Source: Gammaproteobacteria bacterium | GTDB taxonomy: Bacteria > Pseudomonadota > Gammaproteobacteria > GCA-002705445 > GCA-002716945 | Direction: 5' to 3' | Assembly: GCA_002701705.1 (NCBI GenBank) | Contig: NZWU01000038.1 | Coordinates: forward strand, 5,522 to 16,659 | DNA: 11,138 bases | In this document: positions 1 to 7,844 of the stretch, in pieces | How positions within the stretch are numbered: position 1 is the stretch's first letter | Layout: each line of letters opens with the position of its first letter | The notes under the pieces: generated by a model | The model's database searches: none | Told to the model about the DNA's origin: nothing | What the model saw: the letters and a program-made list of their open reading frames with translations, nothing else | Translations under genes and position numbers: made by a program

Positions 1-89
1 GCATTACACATATCTTTGGAAGTATCAATAAATGTTCCATCAAGATCAAAGAGAATTCCCTGTATATCATTTTTTATTTTTTTTTGCAT
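1..89 (-). CDS. HAD-family phosphatase, 5' end only (MupP/Gph-like)
   Basis: Only the first 29 codons are in the window; the gene runs off the left edge. The start at position 89 reads MQKKIKNDIQ and is followed by GILFDLDGTFIDTSKDM. DLDGT is HAD motif I, with the nucleophilic Asp and the acid/base Asp two residues on. Phosphoglycolate phosphatases (Gph) and the MurNAc-6-phosphate phosphatase MupP both start this way. MupP sits beside ubiG near gyrA in Pseudomonas, so the neighbourhood favours MupP, a cell-wall recycling enzyme. The fragment itself cannot separate the two. The start lies inside the last codons of ubiG (23-nt overlap), which suggests translational coupling. The start region contains a run of nine A on the coding strand. 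Family assignment is firm; exact substrate is inferred from synteny. Confidence 0.85.
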   Translation of the reverse strand, partial: MQKKIKNDIQGILFDLDGTFIDTSKDMCN

Positions 90-765
90 AAAGAAAATAA
101 TTTATATTTGTAAATGATGAAAGCTCAAAATCAAAAATTAATGGATTAAAAATCATCCCAGTAATTTCTTCTATATTATAACTTAATCCCTCAAGAGTTT
201 CTGAGAGCTCTGAAGGCTTCACAAATTTCTCATATTTGTGTGTACCTTTAGGGATAATCTTGAGGAAGTACTCTGCTAAGATTTTAGCAAAAATAAATGA
301 CTGGATATTTCTATTGATAGTAGATAAAAATAATGTTGAATTATTTTTTGAAATAATATTTATATCTTCTAATAACTTTTGAGGGTCTGGAACATGTTCA
401 ATTAATTCATAACAAATAACACAGTCAAATTTTTTTCTTGTTTTTTCTATATATTCATTAAGCGTAATACATTGATAATCAATTTTTAGTTTTGATTCTT
501 GCGCATGTTTCTTTGCAACAGATATTGTTTTTTTTGAAGCATCTATACCGGTAACAGAAGCACCTTTTTTTGCCATTTCTTCCGCTAAAAGCCCACCGCC
601 ACAACCAATGTCTAAAACTGTTATACCATCAAGTGTAATTCGATCAGTAATAAACTTTAATCGTAGAGGATTCAGTTTATGCAATATTTTATAAGGGCCA
701 CGATCATTCCACCATTCATGCGCATGGGTTTCAAAATTTAAGATTTCTTCTTTATCAAGGTTCAT
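67..765 (-). CDS. ubiG: Ubiquinone biosynthesis O-methyltransferase UbiG
   Basis: This 232-residue protein is a complete class I SAM-dependent methyltransferase. UbiG carries out both O-methylations of ubiquinone synthesis, on the polyprenyl-6-hydroxyphenol intermediate and on demethylubiquinol. The N-terminus has the UbiG signature FETHAHEWWN (11-20) followed by LHKLNPLRL (28-36). SAM motif I is LDIGCGGG (51-58), the acidic end of strand 2 is GID (73-75), and CYELIEHVPDP (118-128) and STINRN (148-153) are the later family motifs. Length is close to that of the E. coli protein (about 240). No Shine-Dalgarno sequence is visible before the ATG at 765. It is divergent from gyrA, and its stop codon lies within the start of the downstream phosphatase gene. 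UbiG is known to associate with membranes, but no transmembrane segment is seen here. Confidence 0.95.
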   Translation of the reverse strand: MNLDKEEILNFETHAHEWWNDRGPYKILHKLNPLRLKFITDRITLDGITVLDIGCGGGLLAEEMAKKGASVTGIDASKKTISVAKKHAQESKLKIDYQCITLNEYIEKTRKKFDCVICYELIEHVPDPQKLLEDINIISKNNSTLFLSTINRNIQSFIFAKILAEYFLKIIPKGTHKYEKFVKPSELSETLEGLSYNIEEITGMIFNPLIFDFELSSFTNINYFLYAKKNKK

Positions 766-782
766 TTATATTGCTAATATTT

Positions 783-818
783 GATTTACATAATACCACC
801 TTTTCATGAAATTGTTTC
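783..818 (-). promoter_or_regulatory. Candidate ubiG promoter
   Basis: On the minus strand an extended -10 element TGGTATTAT occupies 798-790 (hexamer TATTAT 795-790). A weak -35-like GAAACA at 818-813 is 17 bp upstream. Transcription would begin near 783, about 18 nt before the ubiG ATG. The match is by eye in AT-rich DNA, where such hexamers are common, so support is moderate at best. Confidence 0.35.
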
Positions 819-879
819 TATCTTGATTGCTAATTCATCTCTATAATCGTTTTTTTGCCTGTTTTTGGTTATTTATAAA

Positions 880-920
880 TTGACTCGTGTATATGAGGGG
901 TTTGTGATAAAATACAGTTT
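880..920 (+). promoter_or_regulatory. Candidate gyrA operon promoter
   Basis: An extended -10 element, TGATAAAAT, lies at 905-913 (hexamer TAAAAT 908-913). This would start transcription near 920 and give a leader of about 30 nt before gyrA. A TTGACT at 880-885 resembles a -35 but is 22 bp from that hexamer, too far for a standard sigma-70 promoter; at 17 bp from it the sequence is only TGTGAT. The extended -10 could work without a good -35. The region is the only long non-coding gap in front of the plus-strand gene run, which adds contextual support. Confidence 0.4.
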
Positions 921-950
921 TAATAACAGTTCTGCGGTTAACAACATTAT

Positions 951-3488
951 ATGTCCCAAAATCAAGAAATAAAGCTTGAACAAGAAATGAGGCAATCCTA
1001 TTTAGATTATGCCATGAGTGTAATTGTAGGTAGAGCATTACCTGATGTAAGAGATGGGTTGAAACCTGTTCATCGCAGAGTTCTTTATGCAATGTATGAA
1101 CTAAATAATGGCTGGAATAAGTCATATAAAAAATCAGCAAGAATAGTTGGAGATGTAATTGGTAAATATCATCCTCATGGAGATTCTGCTGTTTATGATA
1201 CAATTGTGCGGCTTGCACAACCTTTTTCTATGCGACACCCATTGATTGATGGACAAGGCAATTTTGGTTCAGTTGATGGTGACGCTCCCGCAGCAATGAG
1301 ATACACAGAAGTGAGAATGGCAAAACTTTCTCATGATCTTCTTGCTGATATAGATAAAAACACTGTTGACTTTTCACCAAATTATGATGGATCTGAAAAA
1401 GAGCCTACAGTTTTACCAACACGCATCCCTAATTTGCTGGTAAATGGTTCAACTGGTATTGCTGTTGGTATGGCCACTAATATTCCTCCACACAATCTTG
1501 AAGAAACAATAAATGCTGCAGTTGCAATTGTTGATAATCCTGAATTAGCAGATAAAGATAGAATAGATGAGCTAATCGAAAAATGTAATTTATTAGGACC
1601 TGATTTTCCAACGGGAGGCGAGATTAAAAATGATGGGGGTGTGCAAAATGCATTATCAACAGGAAGAGGCTCATTCAAGATTAGATCAAAACACCTCATA
1701 GAAGGAAAAGATAATGAAAAAACTTCAATTGTTGTAACTGAATTACCATATCAAGTTAATAAAGCAAAATTGATTGAAAATATAGCTCAACTTGTCAGAG
1801 ATAAAAAGATTAAAGAAATTAGCCAACTAAGAGATGAATCAGATAAAGATGGAATGAGGTTAGTAATTGAACTTAAAAGGGGAGAGCAGCATGATGTGGT
1901 TTTGAGTTCTTTATACAAACACACGAATTTACAAACTTCTTATTCAGTTAATATGGTATGTCTAGTTGATGGAGAACCAAAAACATTAAGCTTTTCTGAA
2001 ATCATATTTGAATTTATAAGGCATCGCAGAGATGTTATCACAAAAAGGACATTACATGACCTTAACAAAGCTAAAATCAAAGCACACTTGTTAGAAGGTT
2101 TAGGGATTGCACTCTTGAATGTTGATAATATTATATCATTGATTAAAACATCAAAAAATACAGCTGAAGCAAAAGAACGTTTGTTAAAAAGTAAATGGAA
2201 ACTTGGGCAATTAAAAAAATTATTAAGCAGTATCGATAATAAAACTAATAATTTTATGCTTCATGATGCGCAATATGGATTAATTAATAATGAATATAAG
2301 TTGTCACCAACTCAAGCTCAAGCAATATTAGATTTGAGGCTCCAAAAATTAACCAATCTCGAACAAGAAAAAATTTTTCATGATTATGAAGAATCTATAG
2401 CTGAGATAAAAAAATTCATAAAAATTCTATCTAATCCAAAAGAACTAGACTCAGTTATGAAAAAAGAATTAGAAACCATTAAAGCTGAATATGGTGAAAA
2501 AAGAAGATCTACCGTAACTTTAGATGAAGGTGAATTAAAAAAAGAAGATCTTGTAAAAAAAGAAGAAGTCATAGTTGTATTAACAAAAGAAGATTATGTA
2601 AAGCGTCTTCCATTAAGTGACTTTAAGAGCCAAAAAAGGGGTGGTAGAGGAATTAATGCAACGAGATTTAAAGAAGGTGATGAGGCAAAATTACTTTGTA
2701 AAGCACATACACATGATGTGTTACTTTGTTTTTCAACTTATGGCAAAGTTTATGCTATAAGAGTGTTTGATTTACCTGATCCTAGCAGGCAAGCAAGAGG
2801 CAGACCGATCAATAATGTTTTGCCCTTAAATAATGATGAACAAATAAGTACATTTGTTGTTGTTAAATCATTTGATGAGGATGGCCATTTGTTTCTTTCC
2901 ACAAAATTAGGAATGATAAATAAAATCCCTATTAGTCTATTTAAAAAAATTAGAAATACAGGTTTAAAAGCTATTTTATTAAAACCAAAAGATGAACTAT
3001 TGGGGGCTTTGTATACAAATGGAAAAAATAAAATCATGTTGATTGCGGATAATGGAAAGGCTATAAAATTTTCTGAAACTGATGTCAGAGTTAGGTTCCG
3101 TGGTACTCTAGGAGTAAGAGGAATTAAGTTGCCAAAAGATGTTAAGTTAAAATCAATTCTTAAACCAGAAGCCGGTGAAATAATAACAGTAACAGAAAAT
3201 GGTTACGGTAATCGTGTTGCTGCTAAAAGTTATAATACCCAAAAACGTGGTGGTATGGGAGTAATTGGTATTAAAACAAGTAAAAGAAATGGAAAAGTTG
3301 TCGGCGCTGTCAATGTACAAGATGGGGACAATATAATTTTAATAACTAACAAAGGTAAAACAATTAAAATTTCCGTCAAAGATTTGCCAACAATTGGAAG
3401 AAATACACAAGGAGTAAGATTGCAAGTCTTACAAGAAGATGAAAAACTTGTTGCCATTTCAAATGAGACTATGCCAAATAAATTATAA
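951..3488 (+). CDS. gyrA: DNA gyrase subunit A
   Basis: GyrA is the DNA-cleaving subunit of the A2B2 gyrase that introduces negative supercoils. The 845-residue product starts with the conserved block [20 protein letters not shown] (17-36). The catalytic tyrosine is Tyr118 in AAMRYTE. The quinolone-determining positions keep the sensitive residues Ser79 and Asp83 (HGDSAVYD, equal to E. coli Ser83 and Asp87). The C-terminal wrapping domain contains a GyrA box, QKRGGRG (561-567), which marks gyrase rather than topoisomerase IV ParC. An in-frame TAA at 939-941 and the family N-terminus fix the ATG at 951. No Shine-Dalgarno sequence precedes it. The protein ends in NETMPNKL without the long acidic tail of E. 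coli GyrA (875 residues). Its stop overlaps the pheA start by one base (TAATG). Confidence 0.98.
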   Translation: MSQNQEIKLEQEMRQSYLDYAMSVIVGRALPDVRDGLKPVHRRVLYAMYELNNGWNKSYKKSARIVGDVIGKYHPHGDSAVYDTIVRLAQPFSMRHPLIDGQGNFGSVDGDAPAAMRYTEVRMAKLSHDLLADIDKNTVDFSPNYDGSEKEPTVLPTRIPNLLVNGSTGIAVGMATNIPPHNLEETINAAVAIVDNPELADKDRIDELIEKCNLLGPDFPTGGEIKNDGGVQNALSTGRGSFKIRSKHLIEGKDNEKTSIVVTELPYQVNKAKLIENIAQLVRDKKIKEISQLRDESDKDGMRLVIELKRGEQHDVVLSSLYKHTNLQTSYSVNMVCLVDGEPKTLSFSEIIFEFIRHRRDVITKRTLHDLNKAKIKAHLLEGLGIALLNVDNIISLIKTSKNTAEAKERLLKSKWKLGQLKKLLSSIDNKTNNFMLHDAQYGLINNEYKLSPTQAQAILDLRLQKLTNLEQEKIFHDYEESIAEIKKFIKILSNPKELDSVMKKELETIKAEYGEKRRSTVTLDEGELKKEDLVKKEEVIVVLTKEDYVKRLPLSDFKSQKRGGRGINATRFKEGDEAKLLCKAHTHDVLLCFSTYGKVYAIRVFDLPDPSRQARGRPINNVLPLNNDEQISTFVVVKSFDEDGHLFLSTKLGMINKIPISLFKKIRNTGLKAILLKPKDELLGALYTNGKNKIMLIADNGKAIKFSETDVRVRFRGTLGVRGIKLPKDVKLKSILKPEAGEIITVTENGYGNRVAAKSYNTQKRGGMGVIGIKTSKRNGKVVGAVNVQDGDNIILITNKGKTIKISVKDLPTIGRNTQGVRLQVLQEDEKLVAISNETMPNKL

Positions 3489-4561
3489 TGAATGAAGTTC
3501 TGAAAAAATTACGAAAGGAAATAGATCAAATTGATTCTGCAATTTTAAACTTGCTTAGTAGGAGAGCTAAAACTGCAAAAAAAACAGCAAAGATTAAGTC
3601 TAACTCTAAAAATAAAAATATATTTCGGCCTGAAAGAGAAGCACAGATTATCAGGAATATTCTAAAATTAAATAAAGGACCTTTGACTGACGAACATTTA
3701 TCAATAATATATAAAGAAATAATTTCTTCCTGCCTTTCCTTGGAGACAGATTTAAAAGTTTCTTTTTTAGGACCAACAGGTTCTTTTAGTGGGTTAGCGC
3801 TTAAGAAAGTTTTTGGAAGCGCAGTTTCACCTACTTGCAGAGACTCAATTATTGAGATTTTTGATGACGTAATTTCTAAGACAGTTGACTATGGAATTGT
3901 TCCTATTGAGAATTCAAATCAAGGCAGTATAAACCAGACTTTAGAATTATTGATTGATAAACCTCTTTTGATTTGTGGTGAAATTAATTTAGATGTAAAA
4001 CATTGCTTACTATCAAATAATAAAAAATTTTCATCAATAAAAACAATTTATGCTCATGAACAAACATTCTTGCAGTGCAAAGATTGGTTAACTAAAAATC
4101 TGCCTAACTGTAAAAAAATTAGTACATCAAGTAATTCAGAAGCTGCAAGAAGAGTTACTAAAATTAAAAATTCTGCTGCTATTGCAAGTCATGATTGTTC
4201 TAGCGAATACGATCTTCACATTTTGAAAAATAACATACAAGACTGCTTTAACAACGTTACTAGGTTTATTCTGATAGGAAGTGAAGATATTGACATGAGT
4301 GGCAAAGATAAGACTTCTATTATTGTTTCCGCAAATAATAAATCTGGTGCACTTTATTCACTTTTAAAACCATTATCTACTAATAAAATAAGCATGACTA
4401 AAATTGAATCTATCCCAACAAAAAGAAAAAACTGGGAATACATGTTCTTTTTAGATGTTGATGGTCATATTAAACAGCCAAAAATCAAAAAAGCATTAAA
4501 TTTAATAAAGAAGAAAAGTACATTCTTCAAAAATTTAGGCTCTTACCCAAAGAGTATTTGA
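3488..4561 (+). CDS. pheA: Bifunctional chorismate mutase/prephenate dehydratase (P-protein)
   Basis: This 357-residue protein converts chorismate to prephenate and then to phenylpyruvate, the committed route to phenylalanine. Residues 1-86 form an AroQ-type chorismate mutase helical domain (LRKEIDQID, then FRPEREAQII at 46-55). Residues about 91-265 are prephenate dehydratase: FLGPTGSFS (93-101), VPIENSNQGS (138-147) and the catalytic TRF motif (258-260). Residues about 275-350 are a regulatory ACT domain with GALY (287-290). The usual ESRP phenylalanine-binding motif reads ESIP (307-310), which may weaken feedback inhibition. The gene begins one base inside the gyrA stop codon, with no Shine-Dalgarno sequence, so translation is probably coupled to gyrA. 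serC, which usually separates gyrA and pheA in related operons, is absent. Confidence 0.96.
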   Translation: MNEVLKKLRKEIDQIDSAILNLLSRRAKTAKKTAKIKSNSKNKNIFRPEREAQIIRNILKLNKGPLTDEHLSIIYKEIISSCLSLETDLKVSFLGPTGSFSGLALKKVFGSAVSPTCRDSIIEIFDDVISKTVDYGIVPIENSNQGSINQTLELLIDKPLLICGEINLDVKHCLLSNNKKFSSIKTIYAHEQTFLQCKDWLTKNLPNCKKISTSSNSEAARRVTKIKNSAAIASHDCSSEYDLHILKNNIQDCFNNVTRFILIGSEDIDMSGKDKTSIIVSANNKSGALYSLLKPLSTNKISMTKIESIPTKRKNWEYMFFLDVDGHIKQPKIKKALNLIKKKSTFFKNLGSYPKSI

Positions 4562-4576
4562 ATTGGGTATAAGCCA

Positions 4577-5689
4577 ATGAGCAAGAAAATGTCAATTTTC
4601 ACATATAGACCTGGAAAAAGCATTAGTTCAGTTGAAAAGCAATATAATATTAAGAATGTTATTAAACTTGCGTCGAATGAAAACCCATTTGGACCAAGTT
4701 CCAAAGCTTTAAAAACAGTTAAAAAAGAACTCAATCAAATTAATAGATACCCGGAAAGTAATCCTATTGCCCTTAAGCTGCAATTAGTGAAAGAATTAAA
4801 ACAAAAAAATATCACCGTAGATAATTTAATAATTGGAAATGGATCAAATGAAATATTGGATTTTGCTGCAAGAGCATATATTTTAAAAAAAGATGAAGTA
4901 ATTTTTTCTAAACATTCATTTTTGGTATATAAAATTATTGCAAATATAATGCATGCAAAAGTTGTTGAAACAAAACCAATATTATCTAAAGATGACTATT
5001 ATCTGGGCACTGATTTATCAAATATCCATAATAAAATTAACAAAAAAACAAAGTTAATTTTTATTGCTAACCCTAATAATCCAACTGGCACAATATTAGA
5101 CGTGAAAGAAATAGAGTCGTTCTTAAATAGCATACCTAAAAGAATAATTGTAGTTATAGATGAAGCATATGCAGAATATGCAGAGTATCGTAATAAGACC
5201 AGCGCTTTAACACTCTTAAAAAGATATTCAAATATTCTTATTACAAGAACATTCTCAAAAATACATGCACTTGCTGGACTACGTATTGGCTATGGAATTG
5301 GATCAAAAGATATTATAAAAACACTAAATTATTTTCGACAACCGTTTAATACAAATACTTTTGCCCAATTATTAGCAGTAGAATGTTTAAAAGATAAAAA
5401 ATATATTATAGATAGTTTAAAACATAATTTAAATGGAATTAACTTCCTCAAAGAGGAACTAAATAAATTGGGCTTAGATTGCCTTAGCTCATATGGAAAT
5501 TTTATAACATTTAAATTAGGCGCAAGAACATCAACTATTTTTAAAAAATTACTATCAAATGGAATCATATTGCGGCCACTTGATAATTATAGTCTATCTA
5601 ATTTCCTGAGAGTTACCGTAGGGAAAAATAGTGAAAATAATAGATTTATTTCAGTATTAAAAAAAATATTAAATGTAAGGAAAGTATAA
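4577..5689 (+). CDS. hisC: Histidinol-phosphate/aromatic aminotransferase
   Basis: This 370-residue enzyme is a PLP-dependent fold-type I aminotransferase of the HisC family. Visible motifs are KLASNENPFGPS (30-41), IGNGSNEILD (86-95), ANPNNPTG (164-171), the Asp-containing VVIDEAYAEY (192-201) that contacts the PLP pyridine nitrogen, and TFSKIHALAGLRIGYG (225-240) with Lys228 as the Schiff-base lysine. HisC acts on histidinol phosphate in histidine synthesis. Its place between pheA and tyrA suggests that this copy also, or mainly, transaminates phenylpyruvate and 4-hydroxyphenylpyruvate, as proposed for hisC2-type genes. The start ATG at 4577 is 15 nt after the pheA stop; Met5 at 4589 is a possible alternative start. 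Neither has a clear ribosome binding site. Family is sure; preferred substrate is inferred. Confidence 0.93.
   Translation: MSKKMSIFTYRPGKSISSVEKQYNIKNVIKLASNENPFGPSSKALKTVKKELNQINRYPESNPIALKLQLVKELKQKNITVDNLIIGNGSNEILDFAARAYILKKDEVIFSKHSFLVYKIIANIMHAKVVETKPILSKDDYYLGTDLSNIHNKINKKTKLIFIANPNNPTGTILDVKEIESFLNSIPKRIIVVIDEAYAEYAEYRNKTSALTLLKRYSNILITRTFSKIHALAGLRIGYGIGSKDIIKTLNYFRQPFNTNTFAQLLAVECLKDKKYIIDSLKHNLNGINFLKEELNKLGLDCLSSYGNFITFKLGARTSTIFKKLLSNGIILRPLDNYSLSNFLRVTVGKNSENNRFISVLKKILNVRKV
5678..5689 (+). promoter_or_regulatory. Ribosome binding site of tyrA
   Basis: AGGA at 5678-5681, inside AAGGAAA (5677-5683), lies 7 nt before the tyrA ATG at 5689, within the end of hisC. It is one of the few recognisable Shine-Dalgarno sequences in the run and supports the chosen start. 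Confidence 0.6.
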
Positions 5690-6534
5690 TGTACAAAATA
5701 GCTTATATTTATGGTTTGGGAATGATTGGTGGTTCAATTGCTATTTCTTTAAAAAAGAGAAATATTTCAAAGAATATATATGCGTATGATAAAAATAAAA
5801 AAAGCTTAACCTTTGCAAAAAAGAATCAAATCATTGACGATTATGATACCAATAGTTTTAAACTTCTTAAACAGGCTGATTTAATTATTGTTTGCGCACC
5901 AATTAATTCATATAAACGTATTTTTGAGATAATAAAAATACATAAAAAACCTGAGTGTATAATCACAGATGTTGGTAGTACAAAAACATCAGTAATTAAT
6001 TGCGCTAATAATATTTTTGGGAAAGACCAAAAGTGTTTTGTTGGTTCTCATCCATTAGCTGGCAAGGAAACAAGTGGCGTAAAAAATGCTTGCCCAAATC
6101 TTTTCATGAACGCAGTTACTATAATTACTACAACAAACTCAACGAATAAAGCTTCCTTAAATAAAATTAAGAGTTTTTGGAAAAAAATAGGATGTAAGAT
6201 TGAAACACTGACACCGCCTATGCATGATATTATCATGTCGGAAACCAGCCATGTTCCACACTTAATTTCATATAGTCTTGTTAATTCTATTTATAAAAGT
6301 AAACATGTCAAAAATATAGATAAATTCACTGGTGGAGGATTTAAGGATTTTGCAAGAATAGCAAGAAGTAACCCACTTATGTGGAGAGATATCTGTGAGA
6401 ATAATAGAAAAAATATATTATCATCATTAAGATTATTTATTAAAGAACTTAAATTATTGAAATTAAAAATTAATCAGAATAATTACAAAGAACTCCATTC
6501 TTTTTTTGAAAAAACTAAGAATAAACTCTCATAA
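5689..6534 (+). CDS. tyrA: Prephenate dehydrogenase
   Basis: This 281-residue protein oxidatively decarboxylates prephenate (or arogenate) towards tyrosine. An N-terminal Rossmann fold has YGLGMIGGS (8-16) and an Asp at 34 ending strand 2 (YAYD), which favours NAD+ over NADP+. DVGSTKTSV (94-102), SHPLAGKETSG (120-130), SETSHVPHL (184-192) and GGGFKDFARIA (215-225) are TyrA family motifs; His121 in HPLAG matches the position of the catalytic His in E. coli TyrA. No chorismate mutase domain (unlike E. coli TyrA) and no ACT domain is present. It overlaps hisC by one base. In Pseudomonas and relatives this domain is fused to AroA in one polypeptide; here it ends with its own stop two bases before aroA. 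Choice between prephenate and arogenate cannot be read from sequence alone. Confidence 0.95.
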   Translation: MYKIAYIYGLGMIGGSIAISLKKRNISKNIYAYDKNKKSLTFAKKNQIIDDYDTNSFKLLKQADLIIVCAPINSYKRIFEIIKIHKKPECIITDVGSTKTSVINCANNIFGKDQKCFVGSHPLAGKETSGVKNACPNLFMNAVTIITTTNSTNKASLNKIKSFWKKIGCKIETLTPPMHDIIMSETSHVPHLISYSLVNSIYKSKHVKNIDKFTGGGFKDFARIARSNPLMWRDICENNRKNILSSLRLFIKELKLLKLKINQNNYKELHSFFEKTKNKLS

Positions 6535-6536
6535 TT

Positions 6537-7844
6537 ATGGCATATGAAATGCATAATCTAATTATTAATAATTCTGAAAAACTTTTTGGTGAAATAAATA
6601 TACCTGGCGATAAGTCAATTACACATAGGGCTATTATGCTTGCTTCACTAGCCCAAGGGAAAACACAGATCCAGAATTACCTTATATCTGAAGATTGCAT
6701 GAACACTATTAAAATTATGAAATTATTGGGTGTTAATATTTCTGAATCTGAAGAGAATCTTTTTGTAGAAGGAAGAGGAATCAATTCATTAAGTGAGCCA
6801 AATGAACCACTATATGCTGGTAATTCTGGCACATTAATGCGGTTACTATCTGGAATCATGGCAATGCAATCCTTTGAATCAACAATTGTTGGTGATGACT
6901 CACTTAACAAGAGACCAATGAAAAGAATCATTGAGCCATTAAAATCAATGGGGGCTATTATTAATTCCAATAACAGCAAAGCACCTTTACAAATCAAATC
7001 AAATAAATTAAAGAAACCTATAAACTTTTTTTCTAAGATACCTAGTGCGCAGGTGAAATCATGCTTAATATTTGCAGCATTATTTGCTGAGGGTGAATCA
7101 ATAATAGAAGAGATCGCTCATACTAGAGATCACACTGAAAAACTTTTAAAGCATTTCAATTACCCAATAGAAATTATTGACAAGAAAGTTATTATTCAAG
7201 GAAAGAAAAATTTTAATGCCAAACAAATATCAATTCCATCAGATATTTCATCTGCAGCCTTTTTTATTGTTGCTGCATTAATAAAAAAAGACTCTGAGAT
7301 TATTATAAAAAATGTTGGTCTAAATTCATTTCGTACTGGAATTCTTGATGTTCTAATTGAAATGGGAGGGGACATCAAAATTCTAAATAAGTCACTAAAT
7401 GGAACTGAACCAATAGGGGATATCCATGCAAAATATTCTAAATTGAAGCCAATAAAATTATCTGGAGATATTATTATACGGTTGATTGATGAATTACCTA
7501 TTCTCTTTATCGCATGTACTTCATGTTCAGGTGTTTGCGAGTTCTTTGATATTGAGGAACTTCGTTATAAGGAAAGTGATAGAATCAAATCAATGGAGGA
7601 AGGTTTAAAAAAATTAGGAATTCAAACAAAAAGTACACAAAACTCATTTAAGATTACAGGTGGAAAACTAAATGGCGGAATTGTTGATAGCTATAGTGAT
7701 CATAGGATTGCGATGTCTTTTGTAATCGCTGGTTTAGTATCAGAAAAACCAATAACAATCATTAATACTTTGAATATAAATACTTCTTTTCCTCTTTTTT
7801 ATTCAACCTTACGTGAAAGTGGAGTTCAAATATATCAATCATGA
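6537..7844 (+). CDS. aroA: 3-phosphoshikimate 1-carboxyvinyltransferase (EPSP synthase)
   Basis: AroA joins shikimate-3-phosphate and phosphoenolpyruvate to give EPSP, the penultimate intermediate before chorismate. The 435 residues carry all core motifs: PGDKSITHRA (23-32), YAGNSGTLMRLL (93-104), DSLNKRPMKR (121-130), SAQVKS (170-175), TRDHTE (196-201), PSDISSAAFF (234-243), the catalytic Asp318 in IDELP, ELRYKESDRI (341-350) and SDHRIAMS (387-394). The GNSGT-RLLSG plus SL-KRPM pattern resembles the AroA half of Pseudomonas TyrA-AroA fusions and Bacillus AroA rather than E. coli AroA. It keeps the Gly equivalent to E. coli Gly96, so it lacks the Ala seen in CP4-type glyphosate-tolerant enzymes. 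The ATG at 6537 is 2 nt after the tyrA stop and in another frame; Met5 (6549) is an alternative start. It overlaps cmk by 4 nt. Confidence 0.97.
   Translation: MAYEMHNLIINNSEKLFGEINIPGDKSITHRAIMLASLAQGKTQIQNYLISEDCMNTIKIMKLLGVNISESEENLFVEGRGINSLSEPNEPLYAGNSGTLMRLLSGIMAMQSFESTIVGDDSLNKRPMKRIIEPLKSMGAIINSNNSKAPLQIKSNKLKKPINFFSKIPSAQVKSCLIFAALFAEGESIIEEIAHTRDHTEKLLKHFNYPIEIIDKKVIIQGKKNFNAKQISIPSDISSAAFFIVAALIKKDSEIIIKNVGLNSFRTGILDVLIEMGGDIKILNKSLNGTEPIGDIHAKYSKLKPIKLSGDIIIRLIDELPILFIACTSCSGVCEFFDIEELRYKESDRIKSMEEGLKKLGIQTKSTQNSFKITGGKLNGGIVDSYSDHRIAMSFVIAGLVSEKPITIINTLNINTSFPLFYSTLRESGVQIYQS

Noticed and set aside
1170..1215. Fluoroquinolone resistance mutation in gyrA
   Set aside because: The key positions are Ser79 and Asp83 (HGDSAVYD), the sensitive state.
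841..1218. 125-residue open frame on the minus strand across the gyrA start
   Set aside because: It lies opposite the highly conserved N-terminus of gyrA, has no recognisable motif and is rich in His/Leu/Gln as expected from antisense AT-rich coding DNA.
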